DNA from: Fructobacillus ficulneus
GTDB lineage: Bacteria > Bacillota > Bacilli > Lactobacillales > Lactobacillaceae
Direction: 5' to 3'
Assembly (NCBI RefSeq): GCF_001047075.2
Contig: NZ_DF968001.1
Location: forward strand, 84,939 to 133,217
Length of the DNA: 48,279 bases
Below the pieces are notes generated by a model that ran no database searches, was not told the DNA's origin, and was given only the letters and a program-made list of their open reading frames with translations. The number at the start of each line of letters is the position of its first letter. The first letter of the stretch is position 1. The position numbers were made by a program, and so were the translations under genes. Positions 32,268 through 40,002 of this stretch are shown in pieces.

Positions 32268-32726
32268 ATGAAATTAAACCTTAACCAAATTAAGATTGCC
32301 CAGATTGCTTTGAACACAATTTCTGAATTGACTGAAAACGCAAAAATTAATTTTAAGTATGAAAACAGCTCAATTATTGTTGCTTATAATAATCAATTTG
32401 TTCAAGCAGACTGGATAGAAAATGATCACTTGAATAATTTCTATAGCAAAGCCCGAAGTGACATTTTTAACAGTCATCTTGAAAAATTTACACACCCGTT
32501 TTCAGAAGATAAACTTAAATATTTAATTGGCAATTTCGAAGATTTAATCAATTTAATTATTGAAATTGCAACTGATGTTGATATTGATTTATCAGAAATG
32601 TCAGTTGGAAATGTTCAATTTTTGAGCAATAGTTCAACTTTTGATGACTATCATTTTTCTTCTGATTCTGAATTTGAAGTCGTTTCATTATCTGGTTCAA
32701 TTACAGATAATTCAGGAATAAATTGA
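32268..32726 (+). CDS. Hypothetical rightward moron protein 2
   Basis: 152 residues, acidic: MKLNLNQIKIAQIALNTISE, LTENAKINFKYENSSIIVAY, ending VVSLSGSITDNSGIN. GAAAGGAG precedes the ATG. A terminator for it lies at 32751-32780. Not recognised; no homology to moron 1 beyond the leader. It overlaps a leftward gene by 76 bases. Confidence 0.6.
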   Translation: MKLNLNQIKIAQIALNTISELTENAKINFKYENSSIIVAYNNQFVQADWIENDHLNNFYSKARSDIFNSHLEKFTHPFSEDKLKYLIGNFEDLINLIIEIATDVDIDLSEMSVGNVQFLSNSSTFDDYHFSSDSEFEVVSLSGSITDNSGIN

Positions 32727-32857
32727 TTGATTTCATCAATTGCTTCGCGAAGCACAGTCGCTGCAGATTGTGCTTTTTTTAATGACTTTTCTAATTCGCT
32801 ATAATTACTGATTGTTGCGTTCATAATGAATTCTTTGTTGAATTCTTTTTTAGACAT
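32651..32857 (-). CDS. Small leftward phage protein
   Basis: 68 residues: MSKKEFNKEFIMNATISNYS, ELEKSLKKAQSAATVLREAI, then an acidic end. Helical; AAGAAAGGAAA precedes the ATG. Its 3' part overlaps moron 2. Not recognised. Confidence 0.55.
   Translation of the reverse strand: MSKKEFNKEFIMNATISNYSELEKSLKKAQSAATVLREAIDEINQFIPELSVIEPDNETTSNSESEEK
32751..32780 (+). terminator. Terminator of moron 2, inside the opposing gene
   Basis: AGCACA-N12-TGTGCT followed by TTTTTT on the plus strand, within the leftward 32651-32857 coding sequence. Confidence 0.6.
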
Positions 32858-32871
32858 ATTGTTTTCCTTTC

Positions 32872-33075
32872 TTACAAATCAATTCCCAAAATCTTGGCAG
32901 CTTGCTTCTGAATCTCAATATCACGTGGTGTTGTGTTGCCCTTCAACGCTCGGCTTAATTGAGCAGGTGACGTGTGCAACATTTCAGCCAATTCAACTTG
33001 CTTAATGTTGCGTTCCCACAAGGCATCCTTGAATTTCTTTTCAACATTACGTGATAGACTTTCCAATTCCGTCAT
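32872..33075 (-). CDS. Cro-like XRE regulator
   Basis: 67 residues: KKFKDALWERNIKQVELAEM LHTSPAQLSRALKGNTTPRD, IEIQKQAAKILGIDL. Its helix-turn-helix and place opposite the CI-like gene mark it as Cro-like. GAAAGGAG precedes the ATG. Confidence 0.8.
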   Translation of the reverse strand: MTELESLSRNVEKKFKDALWERNIKQVELAEMLHTSPAQLSRALKGNTTPRDIEIQKQAAKILGIDL

Positions 33076-33111
33076 TTTTATTCTCCTTTCAGTAATTTTT
33101 TCATCAAGTTG

Positions 33112-33140
33112 TTGACTGATTTTACTGTTTACAGTACAAT
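33112..33140 (+). promoter_or_regulatory. Repressor-gene promoter with operator
   Basis: TTGACT, 17-base spacer, TACAAT. The palindrome TACTGT-TT-ACAGTA (33123-33136) fills most of the spacer. It reads toward the CI-like gene at 33342. Confidence 0.65.
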
Positions 33141-33256
33141 CAGGGTATAATAAATAAACAAGAAAAACATATACGACTACTGCATGACCGCCAAATCATT
33201 TATTTAATCGCTTGTTTTTTGCTTGGTTATTTATTGCTTAATTACTTGATGAATTA

Positions 33257-33285
33257 ATAATAACGGTAAACAGTAATTATGTCAA
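33257..33285 (-). promoter_or_regulatory. Early (Cro-side) promoter with operator
   Basis: TTGACA (33280-33285), 17-base spacer, TATTAT (33257-33262), leftward. Operator-like AACGGTAAACAGTAA overlaps the spacer. It would transcribe the Cro-like gene after a 175-base leader. Confidence 0.75.
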
Positions 33286-33293
33286 CACTATTT

Positions 33294-33308
33294 TTCTGTT
33301 TTCAGTAA
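33294..33308. promoter_or_regulatory. Third repressor operator-like site
   Basis: TTCTGTTTTCAGTAA resembles TACTGTTTACAGTA at 33123-33136; a half site CAGTAA also lies at 33090. Shared spacing of CTGT and CAG suggests multiple CI/Cro sites. Confidence 0.45.
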
Positions 33309-33341
33309 TTTTATTTCGTCAAAAATGGGAGAACCGTTGAT

Positions 33342-33692
33342 ATGACTATATTTGACAACATAAAAATAATTGCTAAAAAAAGGGGAATGAATCTAAAAAC
33401 AGTTGCTCAAAAGTCTGGTTTAGGAGAAAACGCAATCTACAGGTGGAAAAATGAAACGCCTAGAATTGACTCTTTGAACAAGGTTGCCAAGACTTTAAAT
33501 GTAAAAGTATCAGAAATAACTGGTGAAGATGAAACAAAAAATAAACCTTCTAAAGTTGACATCTTAGACGATGAAGTTATCCTTGCTTTTGACGGTATGG
33601 AGATACCTGAAGAAGATAAGGAAAAGTTACTTGATTATGCTCGCTATGTTATGGAACAACGGAAGCAAGGAAAGCGTGGAAGAATTAGATGA
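33342..33692 (+). CDS. CI-like phage repressor
   Basis: 116 residues. XRE HTH: MTIFDNIKIIAKKRGMNLKT VAQKSGLGENAIYRWKNETP. C-terminal short helical tail (DEVILAFDGMEIPEEDKEKL LDYARYVMEQRKQG) without a LexA-like protease domain. A metallopeptidase gene follows (4-base overlap), so inactivation probably involves it. Ribosome site GGGAGAA. Confidence 0.85.
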   Translation: MTIFDNIKIIAKKRGMNLKTVAQKSGLGENAIYRWKNETPRIDSLNKVAKTLNVKVSEITGEDETKNKPSKVDILDDEVILAFDGMEIPEEDKEKLLDYARYVMEQRKQGKRGRIR

Positions 33693-34081
33693 ATGAATTT
33701 GTTGATCAGTTAGAAAACATTGCATACAAGAATGACATCACTATTCTTGATGTGTATGATTTAGACAAATCAACATCCGACTGTGCCATCATGTCGGTCA
33801 GAACAATATTTATGAACTATTCATATGATAAGGTTTCATATGCTTTCAGATTGGCCCATGAGATTAGCCACATTTTATTTGGTAATCCAGAATCACAAAA
33901 CGTCTACTATTTCAGCGAGTGTGGCAAACGTGGTGAAGAACTATGTGCACATCGACATGCCATTGAATTATTGATGGGCATCGAAAGGCCAACTACCCCA
34001 CTAACATTCATGGACTATTTCAAAGTTCCTAGTTGGTTATCAGATGAAGTGACGATTAGCTATAATAAAGTTAAAATTTAA
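33689..34081 (+). CDS. ImmA/IrrE family metallopeptidase
   Basis: 130 residues. Zinc motif FRLAHEISHILFGN (HEISH) with a later Glu/His stretch (CGKRGEELCAHRHAIELLMG). ImmA-type proteins cleave CI-like repressors on induction. Overlaps the repressor by four bases, so they form a pair. Confidence 0.85.
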   Translation: MNEFVDQLENIAYKNDITILDVYDLDKSTSDCAIMSVRTIFMNYSYDKVSYAFRLAHEISHILFGNPESQNVYYFSECGKRGEELCAHRHAIELLMGIERPTTPLTFMDYFKVPSWLSDEVTISYNKVKI

Positions 34082-34098
34082 ATACGGGAGGTATTATT

Positions 34099-34938
34099 AT
34101 GAACTGTGCAATATGTGGTAATAAGTTAAAGTCTTTTCAGGGTTTTAAAGTAAATAAAGTTAAGCAAGATTTTGTTAGAAAAATATGCGGTAATTGTGTA
34201 GCAAATCTTGGTATTACTAAAATTGATTCTGAAACTAAAAACGCACTACTACTTTCTCATATTGAAGATTTAAAAAATCTAATTGAAAATAATGAAAAAT
34301 TTAGCGCAAGCGTTCAATTAGAAAAATCTTCTACAGAAAAAGAAGAAGAGCTAAAAAACGAAATCGAACAGCAAGAAAAATTTAATGATGTAAAAAATGA
34401 TTTTATTATCAATGGATCAATTTATTCAGATGTTTTAATGCGTGATGATACTAAAGAAATTCTTTTAACGAAAAATAATTCTTCATGGTATAGAGTATTT
34501 CAATATTCTGATATTGAAACGTTTGATCGTAAAATTGATGAAGATGTATCTTATAACACAAAGAAAAAGAACGGAATTACAAGAGCAATTGTAGGTGATA
34601 TTATTGCTGGTCCAGTAGGGGCAATTGTTGGTTCTGGAACTGCAAAAAGCAGTTCTACTGAAAATCGTGAAATAAAATCAATTGATTTTTCTATTAGATT
34701 TAATTCTGGTTATGTTTATTCAATTAGTTTTTCTGGTTCAAATAGTGATATTAAAAAAGCCGATTCTTTATATGTACATTTAAACGGAATTATCAATTCA
34801 AACCAAAGCACCATTCAATCATCTGATAGCAGTTCAAATAACATAGATGATCTAACAAAACTAAAAGAATTAGTTGATGCTGGTGTGCTTACTGAAGAAG
34901 AGTTCACAGCTAAGAAGAAACAAATATTAGGTATTTAA
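34099..34938 (+). CDS. Zinc-ribbon / SHOCT-domain lysogeny protein
   Basis: 279 residues. N-terminal CAICGNKLKSFQG and KICGNCVANL form a four-Cys zinc ribbon. A Lys/Glu coil (KEEELKNEIEQQEKFND) follows; at about 170-200 GDIIAGPVGAIVGSGTA is Gly-rich, possibly membrane-inserting. The final IDDLTKLKELVDAGVLTEEE F is a SHOCT domain. Its place between repressor and integrase is typical for superinfection exclusion or other lysogenic-conversion genes. Function is inference. Confidence 0.65.
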   Translation: MNCAICGNKLKSFQGFKVNKVKQDFVRKICGNCVANLGITKIDSETKNALLLSHIEDLKNLIENNEKFSASVQLEKSSTEKEEELKNEIEQQEKFNDVKNDFIINGSIYSDVLMRDDTKEILLTKNNSSWYRVFQYSDIETFDRKIDEDVSYNTKKKNGITRAIVGDIIAGPVGAIVGSGTAKSSSTENREIKSIDFSIRFNSGYVYSISFSGSNSDIKKADSLYVHLNGIINSNQSTIQSSDSSSNNIDDLTKLKELVDAGVLTEEEFTAKKKQILGI

Positions 34939-34942
34939 TCAA

Positions 34943-34990
34943 TGCCCCCTTGTGGGCATACATAACAAATTAGGGCGCAAGCCTTTTTAT
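34943..34990 (+). terminator. Two short hairpins before integrase
   Basis: TGCCC-N6-GGGCA (34943-34958), and a GNRA-looped small stem then TTTTT (34972-34988). They probably end the SHOCT gene transcript ahead of int. Confidence 0.4.
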
Positions 34991-35011
34991 TTGTACCAAA
35001 AAGGAGATATT

Positions 35012-36067
35012 ATGGCTAGTTTTGTAAAATTAAGCCCAAATAATTGGAGAGCATTCACATCAATCACGGTAAATGGAAAGAAAAAGCGCCCAAGCAAACA
35101 AGGTTTTAAGACAAAAAAAGAAGCCCAATTATGGGCATCATCAATTGAATCTGGTGTTGCTGAATCATCAAAAAGTAAATATGAAGATATGCTATTATCT
35201 GATTATTTTGAAAACTGGGTTGATACTTATAAAAACGATTTGGAAAGCGCCACTATCTATCAGTATCAAAACACACTGGATAACATCAAAAAATATTTAC
35301 CACATACTATATTGACCGATTTTACACGTTCTGATTTCCAAAACTTTATCAATGATTTCGGTTCAGACCATTCCAAAGAAACTGTTGCTAAACGAAAAAA
35401 CCATATCAGCCAATCGCTAAAAGATGCCTATGCTGATGGAATAATCGACAAAGACCCTACTATCAGAATTAAGCTAGTCGGATTAAATGGTAAATCAGCT
35501 GATGATAAATTTCTTGAAACAGATGAACTGATTAAATTGAATAATTATGTATTAACTAAATTAGCTGAATATCCACATGCTAGTTCTTATCTTGCTATTT
35601 ATATATCAATCCATACTGGTATGAGAATTGGCGAAATCATGGCACTCGATTCATCTGATATTCATTTCAAAAACAAAGTGATTTCAGTCAATAAAGCATT
35701 AGATCAGTATGGACATGTTAAATCAACAAAAACAGAATATAGTAATCGTGTGATTACAGTTGATGATGACCTATTAGCACAACTAAAAGGCATCGATGGA
35801 AGAGTGGCCAACATCAGTAATTATGGCGCTGGTAAGACACTTAAAAAAGCAATTAAAGAATTAGGAATAAAAGAAGTCACTTTTCATGCCTTACGCCACT
35901 CTCATGGCAGTCTTCTTCTATCACAGGGTGTTGATATTAAATACGTTTCAAAGCGCTTAGGTCACAAGAATATATCGACTACAATTGATACCTATACACA
36001 TCTTTTAGATGCTCAAAAGGTGACTGAAGATGAAAGGACATACAACATCATGTCTTCTATTTTTTAA
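35012..36067 (+). CDS. int: Tyrosine-family site-specific integrase
   Basis: 351 residues from ATG 35012, preceded by AAGGAGATATT; a longer frame lacks such a site. N-terminal AP2-like arm-binding domain (WRAFTSITVNGKKKRPSKQG) and core-binding. Catalytic: SIHTGMRIGEIMAL (Arg), FHALRHSHGSLLLSQG (His/Arg), RLGHKNISTTIDTYTHLL (His, Tyr). Adjacent to attR and tRNA-Thr. Confidence 0.95.
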   Translation: MASFVKLSPNNWRAFTSITVNGKKKRPSKQGFKTKKEAQLWASSIESGVAESSKSKYEDMLLSDYFENWVDTYKNDLESATIYQYQNTLDNIKKYLPHTILTDFTRSDFQNFINDFGSDHSKETVAKRKNHISQSLKDAYADGIIDKDPTIRIKLVGLNGKSADDKFLETDELIKLNNYVLTKLAEYPHASSYLAIYISIHTGMRIGEIMALDSSDIHFKNKVISVNKALDQYGHVKSTKTEYSNRVITVDDDLLAQLKGIDGRVANISNYGAGKTLKKAIKELGIKEVTFHALRHSHGSLLLSQGVDIKYVSKRLGHKNISTTIDTYTHLLDAQKVTEDERTYNIMSSIF

Positions 36068-36110
36068 CGTGAAAACCGTGCAAAAAACGTGTAAAAAAAT
36101 AATAAAAACT
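36068..36110. promoter_or_regulatory. Candidate integrase arm sites, right end
   Basis: ACGTGAAAA, ACCGTGCAAAA and ACGTGTAAAA in direct array; the last two are shared with 4347-4372. Further on AAAACGTCT occurs twice. Confidence 0.45.
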
Positions 36111-36158
36111 ACTTAAAACGTCTTAAAACGTCTGAAAAATAGATATTCAAAAACAAAG

Positions 36159-36205
36159 AAAAACCGCTCTACACCAACCATTAAGGCTGATATAAAGCGG
36201 TTTTT
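36159..36205 (-). terminator. Phage-borne terminator for tRNA-Thr
   Basis: AAAAACCGCT / AGCGGTTTTT, with CTACACC in the same place as the host copy at 4231-4275; the loop differs. It lies inside the prophage, directly behind the tRNA. Confidence 0.65.
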
Positions 36206-36229
36206 AAATTGTGCTGTATTTTAGCAAAG

Positions 36230-36243
36230 ATGCCGACTAGCGG
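36230..36243. repeat. attR core in the tRNA 3' end
   Basis: ATGCCGACTAGCGG, identical to 4301-4314. It covers the tRNA-Thr 3' acceptor strand and part of the T arm. Confidence 0.85.
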
Positions 36244-36303
36244 ACTCAAACCGCTGACCCCCTCATTACTAGTGAGGTGCTCTATCAACTGAGCTAAGTC
36301 GGC
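36231..36303 (-). tRNA. tRNA-Thr(AGU)
   Basis: 73 nt: acceptor GCCGACT/AGTCGGC, anticodon stem CCTCA/TGAGG around CTAGTAA (AGT at 34-36), discriminator A, CCA not encoded. The prophage is integrated in its 3' end but restores the sequence. Confidence 0.95.
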
Positions 36304-36373
36304 AAAACCAATACCATACTATATTATCATATAGAAGCTGATATATCAACAACATTTTCAACAAATGTTGCGA

Positions 36374-36455
<82 letters not shown>

Positions 36456-36520
36456 AAAGCTTTGTTTTCGCCACTTATTAAGACTTTCAAACAATCCTAA
36501 GTCGCTTTGACAACCATTTA

Positions 36521-36549
36521 ATAATACTGGATTTTGGTTCATTCGTCAA
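36521..36549 (-). promoter_or_regulatory. Promoter of the tRNA-Leu/Thr operon
   Basis: TTGACG (36544-36549), 17-base spacer, TATTAT (36521-36526) on the minus strand. Confidence 0.75.
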
Positions 36550-36590
36550 GAAAAACTTCAGCAAATTTCTAAGTTTTTTCACTACCCTAG

Positions 36591-36621
36591 AATAAAAGCC
36601 AGGACTTATTATGTCCTGGCT
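36591..36621 (-). terminator. Terminator of the mutY/AI-2E transporter genes
   Basis: AGCCAGGAC-N7-GTCCTGGCT with TTTTATT on the minus strand, about 15 bases past the AI-2E gene end. Confidence 0.75.
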
Positions 36622-36631
36622 TTAAAAACTC

Positions 36632-37786
36632 TTATTCCACTGTTTCTTCTTTAATTTCAATTTCTGTTTTTGTCTCGTTTTCACTCTCTTTTTGCCGCAT
36701 ATGCAACTTATATACATAGAGAATGATTGTCCGAGCAATCGCATAGAATGGGACAACAATAATCATCCCAACAATCCCCCAGAGGTTTCCTGCTCCCAGT
36801 AACAACAGCATCACTGTTAGCGGGTGAATCTGCAAGCTCTTTCCAATTACCGCTGGATAAAGGATTGAACCGTTAACCTGTTGAACAATGGCCATGGCAA
36901 TCCCAATCCCAATTAGCATCTTCCATGAAATTGATAAGGCAACAATCACGGCTGGGATGACCCCAATAAATGGACCCACATAAGGTACAATGTTGGCCAC
37001 ACCAGCAATGAAGCCGAGTAACCAAATATATGGCAACCCCGTTAAGAGATAGCCAATACTCATAGCAAAGCCAACAAAGACCATTTGAATGGCCTGACCA
37101 GAAATGTACCGTTCAATCGTTCGATCAAGTTGTCGACCTAATTCATAGACATCCTTCACTTTATTTTTAGGGAAGAAATTCTTCACGGCCGGCAAAAAAT
37201 GGTTGGAATCATTGAGCATATAAAAGAGAATAATTGGGACCATCAAAGCATTGATAGTGAAGGAAGTTGCGCCCGTAATCACTGACTGCAAAGTTCCGGC
37301 GGTCATCGACAGAACGGACGTCCCATACTTGCTGACGGAGTTCTTGATGTCCTTATCCGAAACAGAAATGTGCAGACGCTTGAACCATGGTTCCTTAACA
37401 ATATCATTAGCAAAATTCTGTCCGTGCTGGATAAAGTCTGGGATTGAGTTCACCAAATTGGTAATTTCACCAAGAATCAGTGGTACGAAAATAATGATTG
37501 ATCCCACAAAAACAATCATAAACAAAGAAAAAGTTATCCAGACCGCTAATGTTCGTGACATCTGCCAGCCCTTGATATTAATTTTTTCGATTAATTTCAT
37601 GATTGGTTTCAAAACATAGTAAAAGAAGCCGGCAACCAACAATGGCATAAAGACAGTGTTCAAAAAAACCGCAATTGGGTGCATCAAAAATTCAAAATTA
37701 AAAATCAAAAAGATTAAGCAAGCTAAGGCCAAGGCCTCTATTGTCCAAAAAAAGACATTTTTTAATTTATCATTGGGAAACATCAT
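36632..37786 (-). CDS. AI-2E family transporter
   Basis: 384 residues, about eight membrane segments: LMHPIAVFLNTVFMPLLVAG, PFVGVIPAVIVALSISWKML, GKSLQIHPLTVMLLLLGAGN LWGIVGMIIVVP. The last blocks are the AI-2E transporter signature; substrate in such homologues may be Na+/H+, or unknown. It overlaps mutY by 17 bases, so is translated from the same message. Confidence 0.85.
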   Translation of the reverse strand: MMFPNDKLKNVFFWTIEALALACLIFLIFNFEFLMHPIAVFLNTVFMPLLVAGFFYYVLKPIMKLIEKINIKGWQMSRTLAVWITFSLFMIVFVGSIIIFVPLILGEITNLVNSIPDFIQHGQNFANDIVKEPWFKRLHISVSDKDIKNSVSKYGTSVLSMTAGTLQSVITGATSFTINALMVPIILFYMLNDSNHFLPAVKNFFPKNKVKDVYELGRQLDRTIERYISGQAIQMVFVGFAMSIGYLLTGLPYIWLLGFIAGVANIVPYVGPFIGVIPAVIVALSISWKMLIGIGIAMAIVQQVNGSILYPAVIGKSLQIHPLTVMLLLLGAGNLWGIVGMIIVVPFYAIARTIILYVYKLHMRQKESENETKTEIEIKEETVE

Positions 37787-38819
37787 CCATCTCCTTTAAC
37801 CGTGCCAATAACTTATGTTGAACTTTGGGTAAAGCTAAGGCCTCTTGGTCAGCAACACTCAACCAAGCCTGGTTAGCCGCTAAGTCAGCCGTTTTGTCAT
37901 TATCTAAAGCAACTAACCAAATCTCCCACCGACGATGGGAGAAAATATGGACAACTGGCTTAATGGTTAATTGTTGCCCCTCTAAATTTTCAATTGAATC
38001 CACTTGTTTGAGTGGTAAAGTCCAAAAACCGGCTAGTAAGCCCGTCTCTGGCCGCTGTTCGTACAATAGCCGGCCCTGATCATCATAAGTCACTTGGGCT
38101 TGGTAAACCTGGCGGACCGGCTTCTTCTTTTTGGTCTTAACCGGGTACTGGTCTTCAACCCCATCTCGAAAGGCCGCATTATAAGCCTTAACCGGTGAAT
38201 TAAGAGTGTCTGGGTTCTTTGCCTTCATATAAGTAGTACCCAAATCCATGATGGCCTGGTTAAAGTCACCAGGACGGTCAGGGTCAACAATCGGAGCAAT
38301 CGCTTCATAGAAGACTTTGCGAGTCTTTGGTTGAGCAATATCATCGTTAATTTTTAAAAGACGGCTAAAGACTCGGAAGAAGTTACCATCGACTGCTGGA
38401 ACAACTTGGTTGAAGGCGATGGAGGCAATTGCTGCAGCCGTATAAGGCCCAACGCCAGGCAAGTCTTGCAGACCCTCATAGGTTTGTGGCCACACGCCGT
38501 CTAAGTCATTGACCACATACTTGGCTGCCCTCTGTAAATTCTTGGCCCGAGAATAGTAGCCCAGCCCTTCCCAGAGTTTCAAGACCTGGTCTTCGGGTGC
38601 CGCTGCCAAATCATCTACAGTTGGCAAGGCAGCCATAAAGCGGTTAAAATAGGTAATAACGGTATCGACCCGAGTTTGTTGGAGCATTAATTCAGAGACT
38701 AAGACCCGGTACGGATCAGTGTCCTGTCGCCAAGGTAAAGTTGACCGACCCTCTTGGTCATACCAAGCTAGTAGGTCTCGACGAAATGCTGCAATTGTTT
38801 TTGAATTCCAATTCTCCAT
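37770..38819 (-). CDS. mutY: A/G-specific adenine glycosylase
   Basis: 349 residues. LPWRQDTDPYRVLVSELMLQ QTRVDTVI, LKLWEGLGYYSRAKNLQRAA, DLPGVGPYTAAAIASIAF with helix-hairpin-helix and VDGNFFRVFSRL. The usual four-Cys iron-sulfur cluster motif is absent in the region after about residue 190 (VKAYNAAFRDGVEDQYPVKT), as in some lactic bacteria. C-terminal NUDIX-like 8-oxoG recognition part. It removes A opposite 8-oxoG. Confidence 0.92.
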   Translation of the reverse strand: MENWNSKTIAAFRRDLLAWYDQEGRSTLPWRQDTDPYRVLVSELMLQQTRVDTVITYFNRFMAALPTVDDLAAAPEDQVLKLWEGLGYYSRAKNLQRAAKYVVNDLDGVWPQTYEGLQDLPGVGPYTAAAIASIAFNQVVPAVDGNFFRVFSRLLKINDDIAQPKTRKVFYEAIAPIVDPDRPGDFNQAIMDLGTTYMKAKNPDTLNSPVKAYNAAFRDGVEDQYPVKTKKKKPVRQVYQAQVTYDDQGRLLYEQRPETGLLAGFWTLPLKQVDSIENLEGQQLTIKPVVHIFSHRRWEIWLVALDNDKTADLAANQAWLSVADQEALALPKVQHKLLARLKEMDDVSQ

Positions 38820-38836
38820 AAGTAATATTATAACAC

Positions 38837-38865
38837 TTGAAAACCACGTTCTTATCAGGTATAAT
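38837..38865 (+). promoter_or_regulatory. Promoter of the small basic protein
   Basis: TTGAAA, 17-base spacer, TATAAT, about 50 bases before the 38915 ATG. Confidence 0.75.
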
Positions 38866-38914
38866 TTACTTCTGTACGAAACATTTAAATCAACTAATAT
38901 AAGGAGTTACTATT

Positions 38915-39058
38915 ATGGCAGTTAAGACGCCCTTGAATTCATTCGCCCGCGGACGCAAGGTTGGACATGATTCAGCTAAGAAAAAGCGCCAAGCCGCTGT
39001 TGCTCAATTGCAACAATGGGCTAAGGGAAAGACAACAGAAATCCCTAACACTAAGTAA
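38915..39058 (+). CDS. Small basic protein of unknown function
   Basis: 47 residues: MAVKTPLNSFARGRKVGHDS, AKKKRQAAVAQLQQWAKGKT, TEIPNTK. Strong promoter, AAGGAG ribosome site and own terminator point to a real, highly expressed gene. Basic and helical; not recognised. Nucleic-acid binding is only a guess. Confidence 0.7.
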   Translation: MAVKTPLNSFARGRKVGHDSAKKKRQAAVAQLQQWAKGKTTEIPNTK

Positions 39059-39061
39059 GAA

Positions 39062-39085
39062 AACTAGCCCTGTGCTAGTTTTTTC
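39062..39085 (+). terminator. Terminator of the small basic protein
   Basis: AACTAGC-N5-GCTAGTT then TTTT. Confidence 0.75.
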
Positions 39086-39114
39086 TTTATTTTCTCTTAA
39101 ATTTAATAGAGTTA

Positions 39115-39144
39115 TTGTCAGAATAACTTTTAATCGTTTATAAT
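39115..39144 (+). promoter_or_regulatory. Promoter of PAP2 gene
   Basis: TTGTCA, 18-base spacer, TATAAT; transcription starts about 30 bases before the ATG. Confidence 0.65.
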
Positions 39145-39179
39145 ATTGGTAGCATTCTAATGCTCTTGGAGATTAATAC

Positions 39180-39848
39180 ATGATTATTAACGTTGAAAAT
39201 AAGCAAGGTCGCCGAGCTGTTTTTGCGACCTTGCTCCTTATTATCTTAGCTGTTTTAATTGGGACTAATGCTTCTTTCCCCGGTCAAATGGATGAATCGA
39301 TTCGCTCATTTATGGCTGACATTCAGACGAATTATGGTGATGCCATCATGTCAGCGGCAACCTTCTTGGGTTCACCCCTTATGAGCTTGCTCTATGCCAT
39401 CATCTTAGCCATTGTCTTACTCTTGGCTAACTTGCGTTTGCCAGCCCTCTGGGTTATCCTAACTGCCTTTGGCGGTGTCGTGGTCACACAAATCGTCAAG
39501 GTTATCGTCCACCGCGAGCGTCCAATTGGTCACTTGCTTTCAGATACGGGATCATCATTTCCCTCACAACACGTTGCAGCTATTTGGGTCACGATTTTCA
39601 TCATGTTCCTGTTAGTTACACCAAATATTAATTCTGCTGTTCTGCGAATTGTTGCAAAATGGTTGATGATTACCTTGGCCTTGATGACAATGCTTTCACG
39701 GATGTATTTCTCAGCCCACTTTTTCTCAGACACTATTGCCGGTTTCTTACTTGCCTACGCCTGGGTTATCTTGTGTGCTAGCCTTTATCCAGCCATTGCA
39801 ACTTACTTAAAGAACCATTTCTGGATTTTTAAAGACCAAGAAGCTTAA
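39180..39848 (+). CDS. PAP2-family phosphatase
   Basis: 222 residues, six membrane helices. The three PAP2 motifs: KVIVHRERPIG (KxxxxxxRP), SSFPSQHVAAIWV (PSxH) and SRMYFSAHFFSDTIAG (SRxxxxxHxxxD). It hydrolyses lipid phosphates, e.g. undecaprenyl pyrophosphate or phosphatidic acid. Substrate not determinable. Confidence 0.9.
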   Translation: MIINVENKQGRRAVFATLLLIILAVLIGTNASFPGQMDESIRSFMADIQTNYGDAIMSAATFLGSPLMSLLYAIILAIVLLLANLRLPALWVILTAFGGVVVTQIVKVIVHRERPIGHLLSDTGSSFPSQHVAAIWVTIFIMFLLVTPNINSAVLRIVAKWLMITLALMTMLSRMYFSAHFFSDTIAGFLLAYAWVILCASLYPAIATYLKNHFWIFKDQEA

Positions 39849-39863
39849 TTCATTTTAAAGACT

Positions 39864-39900
39864 AACCGCCTCTTTCCATTGCGAAGGGGGCGGTTTTAAT
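39864..39900 (+). terminator. Terminator of PAP2 gene
   Basis: AACCGCC / GGCGGTT followed by TTAATTT. Confidence 0.7.
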
Positions 39901-39963
39901 TTGCCCTTGATAGCAACCGGCCATGTTGTAGGTCACCCAACATCGCCTTTTCTAATGGCAAAT

Positions 39964-39994
39964 TAAAAAGCAGCAACTCGTCATGAGTTACTGC
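39964..39994 (-). terminator. Terminator of nrdF
   Basis: GCAGTAACTC / GAGTTGCTGC (one mismatch) followed by five T on the minus strand. Confidence 0.7.
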
Positions 39995-40002
39995 CAGTTA
40001 AA

